From: Trichinella spiralis
Lineage: Eukaryota > Nematoda > Enoplea > Trichinellida > Trichinellidae
Assembly (NCBI GenBank): GCA_000181795.3
Contig: CM012955.1
Span: 672,921 to 736,920 of the forward strand
Reading direction: 5' to 3'
Length of the DNA stretch: 64,000 bases
The number at the start of each line of letters is the position of its first letter. Within the stretch, counting starts at the first letter, position 1. Below the pieces are notes generated by a model. That model did not search any database, had not been told where the DNA came from, and worked only from the letters and a program-made list of their open reading frames with translations. Shown here piece after piece: positions 48,983 through 60,300 of this stretch. Made by a program: the position numbers and the translations under genes.

Positions 48983-49765
48983 GTTTTATTTGCGCTTCAC
49001 CTGCACTGGTTATGGCTGAAAAATGCTGGTCTCGTCCTTCAATCACCATTCGTCATGGTAGTTCATAGTTCGATGCTATATATATATGCCTATATAAAAA
49101 ATTTAAATATTACTTTGTTTTTTACTTGTCATTCTTTATCATAATAATATCAACGCTTTCTCTCTCTCTCTCTCCTTCCCTCTCAATTTATCCTCTTTTA
49201 AAATTAATAATTCGACTGCCCTCCGTGCCTCGCTTGTTCATGCCATGATTCCACCTGTCTATCTGTCTGCGCAGAAATTGTTTTCAGTTTTGTCGTCCAT
49301 TTCGTGCGGGTTATGAGTAATAACAAGGTTGGATGTAGTTTATTTTATTTATTCATTGTCATTTCAAGCGACATGTCGAATTGGTAGAGATAAATGTGAG
49401 AAAGCAGCACTATTTGAAAATGCACCGATTGCTTTTGATGTACTTTGAAGAAAAAAACTGATAATCGCCTGATTTCATTCAACAGCTTCTTCAAAACAAA
49501 ACTGATTTGCATATGGAGAATAATTGTCAAACCAACAGCACGCAACGGTTTGAATGAATTACAGTATGATTTGTTGAATTTCAAATGAAACGAACGTTGT
49601 TGCACAGAATGGAGAAGGAAAGAACAATTGAAATATTCTCGTTTGTAGCTTGTTTTTTGTCTTTTCTTAATCTTTTTTCTTTTTCCACTTGGTATTGCTT
49701 CACATGATTAGAGTTTTAATTTTTGTTGTAAAAAATGACAGGTGAAGCCGAAGATTTTGAAACGT
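48983..49765. other. Convergent intergenic region
   Basis: This stretch lies between the SND1 stop and the acyltransferase stop. It contains a short (TC)n run near 49161 and a (TA)n run near 49078. A cag-flanked segment near 49275-49316 could be an alternative last exon of SND1, not called. Confidence 0.4.
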
Positions 49766-51248
49766 TCAAATGATTTCCAATTTCACATCTTCGGCAATGT
49801 TGAAGAAGCCTTTCTGTTCTTCGAACAGCAACCTCAGCTCGTCCATGTAACGCTGGTGGAGTTGGTCAATTTGTTGTTGTGTGGGATTTGGACATTTGGT
49901 GACTTCGATTGGTCGACCAACTGTAAAAAGATAACAAAAACCAAACATCAGAATTAAAGCATTAGCCAACATTTTACGCTTTACAAGCTCCGCTACTACT
50001 TACCGACCGTGCAGATGGGTTGTCGAAAGGGCAGTATCCCGAAAGGCAAGTTCAAGAAACCGCGACCATAAAACACGGGTGTGGAGAATCGAATAAATTT
50101 GCGAAATTTATTCTGAAAAAATGAAAAGAAAACCAAACTGATGATCTTCTTCTCTTGGAAAAGATTGCAATTATTACTTGAAATTTTCGCAAATAGGAGC
50201 CATGTGGATTGTTGATTTGTCGAAATATATCATTTTCACCGAACGAATATGATGGTACCAGTGATGCACTGAAATGCAGCTAACTATTCAACTACTGCTA
50301 CTATACTAGCGGTGAATTACGATCTACGTTGTGAATGAAGTGTTTTCTATCGATTTTACGTTGCACGTAAAAAAATAATAATATCGATTGATGCTAGCTT
50401 GAAAGCGGTATTGTTGTAGTTTTTGTTAATTTGATTGTTTTTTAAGATGAATTATGATGAGCTCAGTATACAAAATTAAGCTTGCTTGTATTAATCGTAA
50501 GTGAAAAATGTTGTCCAATTTACCCGGAAAGCAGAGCAAGCTTGACGAAACCTTTTCTTGATTTGAGAACCAGAGTATGCTTTCTTGGATGTGCCTCAAG
50601 CGCTTCTTCTGCACCGCCGACGACAATCACCACTGCGTTTCCACCTTCTGGTTTGTTCATCAAAAAGCTGATGCTTTCTTTGCTGCAGTCGACGATTCCT
50701 AATATTCAAGCTTGTCAGTGGAGACAAAAACAACAATTCAGCACTGCTTGCTTACCGAGGAGTAGCAGGTACTCTCGCCGTAGAGGTACGTAGAAATTTC
50801 CAACCAACGTGCACGTATAGCAGGTTATTCCTGGAAAAAGCTTGCTGAATCCTGTCGCTTCGGTGATGAAATTGGTAAAAACTCCGACAGTCATGATTCC
50901 ATGTGGATGATTCGGAATGATGTAATTCTTCGTCGGATCCAGGGAAACGGTTTTCTTCAACGAAACTGGAAAATAGTCGGCCAAATATTTGTATAACGAT
51001 GAACAGCGCAATGGTATGAACAAGTGGGATCCAGTACATGGAGCGTAAAAATCTTTACAATACCAAATCGCGTACAGAATTACAGTCCACCACAGCTGAG
51101 TTTGGTAAAAGATATAAAACAACAACCAGACAGCCAGAAATGGACTGAAGAGAAAAATAGAAACATTCAGCAAAACTGCAGCAGCTTGTAGGCAACTTTT
51201 TAGAAAACTGTTGTCGGTGATTTCTTTTCTTTCGTCACTATCATCCAT
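49766..51248 (-). CDS. DGAT2: Acyl-CoA:diacylglycerol/monoacylglycerol acyltransferase (DGAT2 family)
   Basis: DGAT2-family enzymes esterify diacylglycerol or monoacylglycerol with acyl-CoA at the ER and lipid droplets. ATG 51248 opens exon 1, with a hydrophobic hairpin region ([20 protein letters not shown] then [10 protein letters not shown]) and the catalytic HPHG box in [17 protein letters not shown]. It joins in phase 1 to an exon from about 50702 ([20 protein letters not shown], then [11 protein letters not shown] and the RKGFVKLAL motif). The next exon (about 50272-50180) holds [10 protein letters not shown], the family's YxFGE, and the last two exons carry [12 protein letters not shown] and [20 protein letters not shown]. 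Stop TGA is 49768-49766. About 340 aa, as expected. The family separates DGAT2 from MOGAT1-3 only by phylogeny, so the acceptor substrate is not settled here. Confidence 0.94.
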
Positions 51249-52265
51249 CGGTAGAAATTGAATCGGTAGAACACAAATTCAACGAACACGCGCGTCAATA
51301 ATATGCAAAATCTGAAAAACAGCTCATATAATGTAATCTACTTGAAATTACAATTCGAATACATCGTCAGAAAAAATCGATCTCCACAACGGAACCATAA
51401 ACTCAGTACAAGACAAAGTATGCATAACTGTCAAAGTGAAAATATAGTATGTCGAACAATCAAGATCAATTGAATAGGCGAATTTTCAATTTGGAAAACA
51501 TATTGCAATTTTTTCTTATACACTAACATAATAATGTAATGCAGACGGAATAAAAATTATTTTTAATTTATACAACAAAAATTACGATGTTTGTACATTC
51601 ACAAAGGATGTAATCGAATGAATTTCTCATTTGACGCAGTGCACAAGATGAGATATGCCATAATTTGAAATACAAGAAAAAGCAGTGCAAAAGCTAAGCA
51701 CTTATAGGAAATGTAAATGATTAAATTTGAATCCTACGTTAAATACATTACAACATAAGCATAAACAAAGAAGTTATAGAAATTCCTTTTGAATTGAAAA
51801 TTGTTGTCTTTGTCTATTTTTTTATAAAAAACAAATATCAAATTTCGGCATTAAATTATAAATAATATCAATCTTAAAATTTTGAATACATTTAAATACT
51901 TGAATTTTTTGAAGAATACTGTATTACTTTTTCATTTAAAAAGATTAAGCAGGTTTTAAAAAATATATCTATCTAGATATTGTGACTGAAATTGAATAAT
52001 TTTAAAAATAATTAAAATGGCAAATTTGAACTTTGCTGGTTGAAAGGTTTTAGTTCTCAATTGCTTTTCTTAGTGTCAAAATCTTGCAATTCTAAAAGAC
52101 ACGATTCATCTTCTCAACAAATAAATGTTACATAATTTTATTTCCTCAACATGTTTGTTGAATCATGTTCACATACGCACACGTACACACACACACACAC
52201 ATAATATTCATCGAAAGAGAAAAAGTTTTGAATATATAATAAATCAGAATAAAAATTTCATCATT
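51249..52265. other. Intergenic region between two minus-strand genes
   Basis: About 1 kb holding the acyltransferase promoter and the SEC13 3' flank. It is AT-rich with an (AC)n tract near its end. No coding exon is seen. Confidence 0.5.
52170..52202. repeat. (AC)n microsatellite
   Basis: AC dinucleotides with single GT/GC interruptions, 65 bp past the SEC13 stop. Confidence 0.85.
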
Positions 52266-53672
52266 TTATTTCGTTCTGTCACCACTTGCACCACTTTTCT
52301 TTTTAGAGTCATAAACACAAATCCAACGCTTTTCTAAGTTTTCTTTCCAAATTGATACCTAAATTATGATTAATGAAATAAACTATCACTAATAATAAAA
52401 TTTGAAAATATAAAATCACCTCCTGATTTGAAACTGAAACTGCAAGCTTGGTACCACAAAGCGACCAACTGACATGCCATGCTACATTGTCAAAACGCCA
52501 CTGAAATTTTTTAATCCACATCTTTTTGTCTAGGTCATTACATTCCCAGATTATGAAAGTGAAATCCTGAAAATACAATTGAATAAAATTTAAAGTGACT
52601 AAACTGCTTGAAATACCTGAGAACAGGAAGCAATTTTGTGCACATTACTGTTAACTATAGGAGACCAGGCAACACCACGTACCCAATCCTCGTGACCTTC
52701 GAGTGAAATTTCCAGTTCCCATTGATTATCATTGTTCAAACTGAAAAACATATCTTCAAAATTACACAACTTATGTAATAACAACAAACATACTTCCAAA
52801 TTTTCACCAAATTATCACATCCACCAGTCACAACACGCATAGAAGCATGAGATGCTTTCTGTTCAAACAGTGAAAAAGAAAAAGCGATCGGACACCAACT
52901 TATTGCATTACATCCTCGCTAAAATTGCTACAATACTTAAAAAGTAGAAAGTAACGTAAAAACAAACTTTATGTGCATTCAAAATTTTCGACTGCTTCCA
53001 ACCTAAAATAGATTAACTTTCTCATTAATCAACAAAATCAGTCCCGATGCTTACTCTGATCAATGTTAGACATGACTGTTGCAGTACCGTCAGCACTACA
53101 GAAAGCTAAAATCATTCCATACTCGTGTGGCGCCCAGCAAACGGAATTCACTTGAACACAAAACAAGCACTAACTACTGAACTGTTAAAAATCAACATGT
53201 ACCTGATGCATCATGACAAGCAAATTCAGTAAATTTAGACCATTTTCTCTCCTTGCATTTCCAGATGATTACTTTTTTATCATAAGAACAAGTAGCTAGC
53301 ATATTTCCAAACATTGGATGAGCCCAACTGCACTGCCAAACTGGTCCTTGATGGCTATAATACTTTTCTATAAGCAAACTTTTGCACAAACGATTTTCGC
53401 CTACTCATTTAATTCAGCTTCAACCATAAACTGTCCATCCGATTTTATGTCATAAATTTTGACCAGTCGATCGCTGGAACATGTGGCTAACTTTGTTCCA
53501 TAGAAATCAACTTGGCAATCATTCTGCAAAAACAACCTTGTCAACAAACGAATATTACATAATGACGATTAACATACAATAAGACTTCGATGACCGGTTT
53601 CTATTCTACTTAATAATGAATCCTAAAATAAAATTTTAACGCAAAGTTTTCTCAAAAAAACAGAAATACCAT
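52266..53672 (-). CDS. SEC13: SEC13, COPII coat and nuclear pore WD40 protein
   Basis: Sec13 pairs with Sec31 in the COPII outer coat and with Nup145C/Nup96 in the nuclear pore. The product is a six-bladed WD40 protein of about 310 aa. The start ATG 53672-53670 appears to be the only coding codon in its exon: it is followed by GTATTT, and the next exon begins GATTCATT (DSLLSRIETGHRSLI). Family motifs follow: VDFYGTKLATCSSDRLVKIY, GPVWQCSWAHPMFGNMLATC, SYDKKVIIWK, ASVNSVCWAPHEYGMILAFC, VTGGCDNLVKIW, EGHEDWVRGVAWSPIV and WHVSWSLCGTKLAVS. The product ends ISIWKENLEKRWICVYDSK, with stop TAA 52268-52266. The insertion usual after the CNAVSWAP blade is kept but short. Identification is confident; the one-codon first exon is an inference from splice sites. 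Confidence 0.95.
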
Positions 53673-55077
53673 AATTTGACAGAAATGTTTTCAAAAATAA
53701 ACCAGTCAACCAAGGATTGACGTTGATATCTACAATAAATAATTTATTAATATAAGCAAATAAATGATGAACGAAAAACTACTTTACGAAAATAAAATTA
53801 CACAGCTTAAAAATGCACCGCTTTAACGCACTGTCAAATGCACTGTAAAATAAATACAGTATGTTGTTTGCAAGTTTGAATTGTAAGCATTTATTATTTA
53901 ATTGAATACTATTCATTTGACAAATTTATCTGTTCGTTTTTACATTAATTATAAAATGAACAGAAAAATTTATATAAAATAGACGTTATTGACATTAATA
54001 AGTCATTCATTTTGCTGCACGCAATTTTTAAAGTCAAATTTCATTGAAAAGTAAATATTTTTAGAATTCTGAAAATAATGCGTTGAAAATTTTTTTCTTT
54101 CCTTCCCAAACATTGTGATAAAGTTTCTGAAATGAGGAATCATTACTAAAAATGAGAAATCAGAATTGCGTAATTCGAGAAATCATTGTTCTAACACAGA
54201 TTGCATTTATGCCACTTTTACGTTTTAATTTTGGTGATGAATTTTTTTTTGTTTCACGCAGCATCTGGTTTCATTGGACGCAAATAAATTTGTTTACATT
54301 GACATATAACGCACTGAACTAATCAATCTTCAAAGCAATGGCATGCGAAAAGCAATAACAGCGTAGCAATCTTTTTCCTGATATTACACTTCTTCATTCT
54401 CTTCCTGCGTTATGCACCATTTGATTTCCTTATCGCCAATCGCTTTTATAATATTATTAAAAGTCTGTTTCTGTATAAGCGTAAGTTGAATATTATTATA
54501 ATGCTCTTTTTGCATCTAAAACTTCTGCTTTTTACAATAACTACGTTTACTGTTTATAATTTGTTTACAATAACCCATGTATGTATCTTATAACGTAAGT
54601 TGCATGTGAAAAATATTGTTATAATAATATACACAAGTACACATGTATTTTTTCTTATCATAAAATGAGTTTTAAAAGAAAAATAAGTGTTAAAATAATA
54701 TCTTTTCAAAAATACATAAAATTAAAAGTTCCAATTTATAACATCACAAACTGCCGGTTATCAACTTCATTATAGTAATTTTTAGACAATAAGAATTGCT
54801 CTTGCTTGTTTTGATCGTAACTTTCACAGTACGAGTCGTAAATTAAATATGAACAATTATGAACGCATTGATTATTTAAAGTTAGTTTAGAAATAAGTAT
54901 TACTTACAATTTATATATGTTTTTAACTGTTGAAATTTAAAAGCAATAATAAATTGTCATCTACACAACTGCACTTGATGTGCAATGCAAAAATTGTTTA
55001 CTTTAAATAAAACGTTAAGAAAAAATTAAATATTTAATTAAAAATGACAGCTGATTTCAATATTGTAGATATTGTCC
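53673..55077. other. AT-rich divergent intergenic region
   Basis: About 1.4 kb upstream of SEC13 with no defensible exon and no notable repeat. It contains the SEC13 promoter. Confidence 0.45.
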
Positions 55078-55305
55078 ATGTATCTCTCGCACTGTCAATT
55101 CAATATATGTGAAGAAGAATACTTGGAAATTATTGAAATTTGTCAAGGAAAACTTCATTCGTGTCCTGATAAGGAGGCGCTGTATGTTATTTGTATGAAA
55201 AAATGCTTTATGAATTATAATTCAGAAGAAGAAATCGATATTCTGGAAGCCGTAAATCGAAGCTTATCTGAATTTATGGAAAATAACAATTCTGCATTAC
55301 TTTAA
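55078..55305 (+). CDS. Small hypothetical protein, 75 aa
   Basis: ATG 55078 opens a 75-codon frame ending at TAA 55303-55305. The product is acidic and helical with four spaced cysteines (CEEEYLEIIEICQGKLHSC, then CMKKC). It stands alone between two AT-rich gaps. A second small frame starts 14 nt after its stop. I recognise no family, and no promoter or poly(A) evidence settles whether it is translated. Confidence 0.35.
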   Translation: MYLSHCQFNICEEEYLEIIEICQGKLHSCPDKEALYVICMKKCFMNYNSEEEIDILEAVNRSLSEFMENNNSALL

Positions 55306-55319
55306 GGAGATGATGTTCA

Positions 55320-55472
55320 ATGTACATTTTATGTGATTTACTTGAATTTATTGAATACGTAATAAAGTTGAACCATTTGAATGAAAAGTATCCGAATAAG
55401 GAACAACATAAGGCCATTCATCATGAGCTGACGCTGTTGTTCACTCTTTGCAAAATACTTTTTGACCGTTGA
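55320..55472 (+). CDS. Small hypothetical protein, 50 aa
   Basis: ATG 55320 gives a 50-residue helical product (YILCDLLEFIEYVIKLNHLN, then EKYPNKEQHKAIHHEL) ending at TGA. It lies in another frame, 14 nt after the 75-aa frame. No AG acceptor sits between the upstream in-frame stop and this ATG, so it is not simply the next exon. The pair may be one gene broken by a frameshift, a bicistronic message, or chance. Confidence 0.3.
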   Translation: MYILCDLLEFIEYVIKLNHLNEKYPNKEQHKAIHHELTLLFTLCKILFDR

Positions 55473-57327
55473 AATACTTTAATGCAATAATCTCACTGCT
55501 ACTATTGATAAAGCATTTCGAATACATTTATACGTGAAACGATTCAACTGTTGTTATACAACTTTGGCTCTCGCCAGAGTATCTCAAACACGCGTTCGTA
55601 TAGAGCCATGGTTGGACATGAATTTTGGGTATTATTGAATAAAATTATGATCTGCGCCTGAGATGATAAATTTTTGCTTGTTACATTTTATTACGCAAGC
55701 TTGATTCTTGTATTTCGTATTTTTCTAAAATCAAGAAGCGCTATTGTTCGCCGTTTCGACTTCCTGGCCAGTAATTTCATCCCACGTCTCATTACGGCAA
55801 AACAAAAATGTTGTTCGCATAGTGTTTGTTCACCTTCACGGCCGCATGCCATATTCACATCCAACATTACAATCTGGATTTTACCCTCCTCAAACGTTGT
55901 ATTTTGTTGATCAAATTCTGCGTTCACCCGGTAAAAACTGTAGCGAATAACAGAGAAATTAAAAGTATTACGTTCCTTTAAGAATAATTTTGATAAACAA
56001 AAACAACAATTTGCTGAACAACTGTATTCCCAGTAAAACAATAATGAAGAAATTTCTTCTCAGAATGACAACTCTTATTCAAGAGCTGTTGCATTCCTAC
56101 TTCAAATATGTAGGCTCTCAAATGGCTGCATTCAAGGCAGCCAAGTAGTATTACAGATGTCTGTGATAGGTTATTGCTCTCTGATTTCATGTATTACTTT
56201 GCTTGTCATCAATAATTTTCGCACTTTGTACTTAAATACGCATCTAAACCAACTTCCATCTAAACTTTTCTATACAATACGCTGTTATTAACAGATAAAA
56301 CTGCAATTAATTTCAAATGATCTATGAAACCCTTTATATGCTTTTATTTTAAATATGAATGAAATAAAACTTGATTCATTATCATGTAATTTTATGAAAT
56401 GTTACTGTAATATAGCAAAGCTTTATTTAACGTCTTCTGAAATAAGTAAAAATCTGAAATTCATTTTCTTTGAACAGAATTTAATGAAGTAATTAAATTT
56501 GCCGTTTTTTTTATTTTGTAATGCATTTCTAATAATTTATAAGGCTTTTCAAATCAAATGAAAATTTATTGAACGTGATTATTAATAAATGACAAACCTT
56601 TTATAACGTTGACAGAGCAAATAACATAAGCCAATAGTGAATTAGAAAATCATTAAATTATTAATAAAGTATAAAATATATAAAATAATGATGAAACGTT
56701 AATTTAATATCTTTGACAAAGAAAAAAATCACCGATAAATAAAAGTAGCATCGCTAAAAAATAATTTTTAAATATTTAAATATATATATATTTAAATTAT
56801 TAATTTTATTAAAACACTATTTGTCCAAGATATTTTTTTATTGTTTCTTCCTGCTTACTGTAATAAATAAAATTGCTGTTTTATTTGAAAAACCTTTTAA
56901 TAATTTTTCAAAAGTATACTAAAAATTTTAAAAACATTTTACAAATTTAAAGGTAATATAAATTGATCACAATACCAACGGAATAAAATTCTTAAATTCC
57001 TCAACTTAACCTACATTTTCTTTACCTGCATTTACTTATTTTACTGAACATGACGGGTTAAAGTTCTTTGTTGTAGTTGTGTTTGGCACGCTCGTGGCTC
57101 TCTGTTGCGAATGTTTTTGGTTGCTTCTTCAGACTCATTTGCTTTTTGATTTGAATAGGCATTAACTGCTTAAATAACTCTTAATAGTTTCTCATTATAC
57201 GATTGCGTAATTTTATGTAATCCTTTGTGCTTCGGCGAGACCATTTTTAGTTATTTATAATTATTGTTTTTGATCAGTTCACTTTAAATTTATTAAATTC
57301 AATTTTATTTTACTTTAGATTGTGGAG
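55473..57327. other. Intergenic region with coding-like minus-strand patch
   Basis: On the minus strand 56041-55691 is open for 116 codons, with less biased composition than its surroundings (for example MLDVNMACGREGEQTLCEQH, and then MRRGMKLLARKSKRR). No splice partner or homologue is recognised. The remainder, 56.2-57.3 kb, is very AT-rich and empty. The transportin-3 promoter lies at its right end. Confidence 0.35.
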
Positions 57328-60300
57328 ATGGACGTCGATTCGCTTGTCACAAACGTAATCTGTGCGGTGAGGACGATGTCGGCTGGCTCAAATGTTGAAG
57401 AAATTCGGAGTGCTACAAATTGGCTTAATGAATTTCAGCAGTCGGTAAATGTTAACTAGATTATTAAATTTGATTTCTTAACGTTTTAAATGTTAAGTTT
57501 CTTTTTTTATAATCTGTCCATTTTGTTTTAAACATTTTCAACATTAATCATATAAAATGCATTTTATTTGTAAAGTACAATTTCAATTTAATATTGAGAT
57601 AATTTTCATTAAAAAACTTTGTTTTTTTGATTTTGAGTTTTCTCATTTGTTATCTAACACTGTAAATTGTAGGATATGGCCGTCGCTGTTGCGGAAAAAA
57701 TTTTGAATAATGATGCTTTGCCGGCCGCGTGGACATTTGCCGCAACGACAATTAGGACAAAATTGTTGAAGAATTTTCAACAGGCTTCCAGTGAATCGTA
57801 TTCAGTGTTTTTTGATTCGTTGGCCACCTTATTAATGTAATCGGCAGCTTAATTAATCAATAATGTCGTTTGAAATTTGAAATATTTTTAGAAAATTTTA
57901 TGCTATGGGAATGAAACCTGTTGTGGCGACTCTTTCTTCGGCGATCGCAGTTTTGCACATTAGAGTTCAAGATTGGAAAGATCCAGTTTTGGATTTGTCT
58001 TCCAAGTAATGATTTAAATATGTAAAGGTTAATGTTTATTTATTTGTTTTGAATTTAGGCTTGTTACTGGAAATCAACACTTGCTCTTTCTTTCAGTATT
58101 GTCGACATACGCCGAAGAATTGAGTAACGACCGGCTTCGCGTTGGAATATGTCGTCGACAAGAGTTGAAGCAAGCAATGCATTTGCAGATGAATAATGTC
58201 ATGCAATGCATAGTATGTATAATTTTTTTGAAACATAAATTAATAAATTTCTAATTATTAAATTGATAAAGTTTAAAAATTTAAATTAAAGTTAGTTAAA
58301 CAACTTTTTCAAATACTGTAAATTCGTACTTAGATTTAGTTTCGAATATAATCGAATATAAAATGTAGTAACCCAAGCAGGGGTTTTTAGAATGCGTATT
58401 ATTTTTCTGTTAAATATTCATTATAATTTAATGTATTATAAAAATAATTAGTTTATTTCTAATTTGATAAATATGAATTGAATAGTTATGTTTATATAGT
58501 TAGATTTATTTTATAAAAATTATTTTGAATTCAGCATCGAATATATAATTAATTAATATTTCTTTTACTTTGGAAGAAATAGTTGTTTTTCTGGGCAATA
58601 ATCTCAACTGCTGTTATACAATAGAATAAAAGTCTCATAATTGGTTTATTCAGACTTCCATTTTTGCTATGAACGGAACAGTAAGAGAATGCCTCGCCGC
58701 GCAGCACTGTGCATTGCAGTGCCTTTCTCATTTAATTGGTCCCATTTTTCCACCGAATGAAGTTATTCAATATCCATTATTTGGCACGATTTTGGAAATT
58801 TTGGTACGTATTTATTTTGATCGAAATATTAGCAGAAATTTTCAGTTGAAGCAACAAATGATTATGATGATGTAATGCTGTTTTCTTCTTTTAGAAAGAT
58901 CAGTCGGCGGATGCCGCCATTCACGAATGTGCTGCAGAATGTGCATCGAATTTTTTGCTTGAAATTGCAGATATGGTCAGAATATTGTTTTAATTATTTG
59001 TTTTTTATTTTATAATGATGATTTTCATTATTTGTTATATATATATATATATATATATGTTTATTGTTTTTATTTTCAGCAATACAAGCCCTCGTTTTCT
59101 CTCCAACACTATAAGCATATTATACTGGAATTGTTCGAATTGCTGCCGATGTTGTCCACTGCTGTGACGGAGAAAGATGAGCGAAAGTAAAAAAAAGTTG
59201 TTATTATACTTGTAATTTATGTTAATGTAGGCAAAGCGATTATGTTGTTTGATATGTAGATCCATATTTTTGATTATGTAACCGATTGTACTTGTTTTTT
59301 TTGTTTTTCTAGAATTCAGAGTTACGTGAAGCTTTTCGTAGAATTGAGTGAATCGTGCATCACTACTATGATCACTGAAGCCGACCCAGATATTGGCAAA
59401 AAGCCAGTGACATTGATGCTCGACATCTTTACTTTCAAAGATTATCAAGTAAATGTTTCTTTTCTGGTTTCATTACTTTTTCTGAAAACTTTACAGACAG
59501 CTTTGAAAATTTGCTTTTCTTCACTAGACAAAAAATTAACCTTGTCCAAATGTTTCATTTTTGTTTTTTCTTTGCAGCTTATTTTAAAAACGTTCAGCTT
59601 TTGGTATTTATTATCCGAAGCGGTTTATAAAATGAACGACCATTGCAATATAGAAGAAGAAATTTATAAATACGTGAGTGAATTAATGAACCTATGCCGC
59701 TATGAAGAAGACATGGTAAGTCGATATTTTTTTGTATGCGCATTTGTTTCGGCATGTTTGCAGTATTTTGTGATCGGCTTATTTCATATAGCTTATTATT
59801 CCGTACGGTGGCGAATTTGAAGATTTTCGTTTCATGGCTCGCGAGTCGATCAGAGATGTCACCTTCATGGTTGGCTCTATAAATCTTTTGAAGAAGGTGA
59901 TACCGCGGTGAAAAATTTTTTTCAACAATTTCATCGTATTTCTTGCAGATTTACAAAAAATTAACCAGCTGCGGAGACGATTGGCGTAAAGTGGAAGCAT
60001 GCATGTATGTACTTTCATCGGTGTCGGGCATTTCGCCTTTGTAAGTTGAATTTTATCATTTATTTTCGTGTTGTTATTACAGTACATTACATCTGTATTG
60101 TAGGGAACATTTTGAGCAGACTGGAGAAGTTTTCAGCTCAATTACAACAATGCCACCGGACATCCACCCTTGTCTTATCCGAGCTGCGTTGGATTTCGTG
60201 ATTTGCTCTTACAAATGGCTTTGTTACAATCCAGAATATTATGGTCCGTTTTATTCGTTTTTTTCTCCAGAATTTTAAATAATATTTTCCATTTTCTGTT

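Noticed and set aside
55540-55611. A 21-codon minus-strand frame starting MALYERVFEILWREP
   Set aside because: It looks protein-like but is very short and isolated; no promoter, poly(A) signal or known family supports it.
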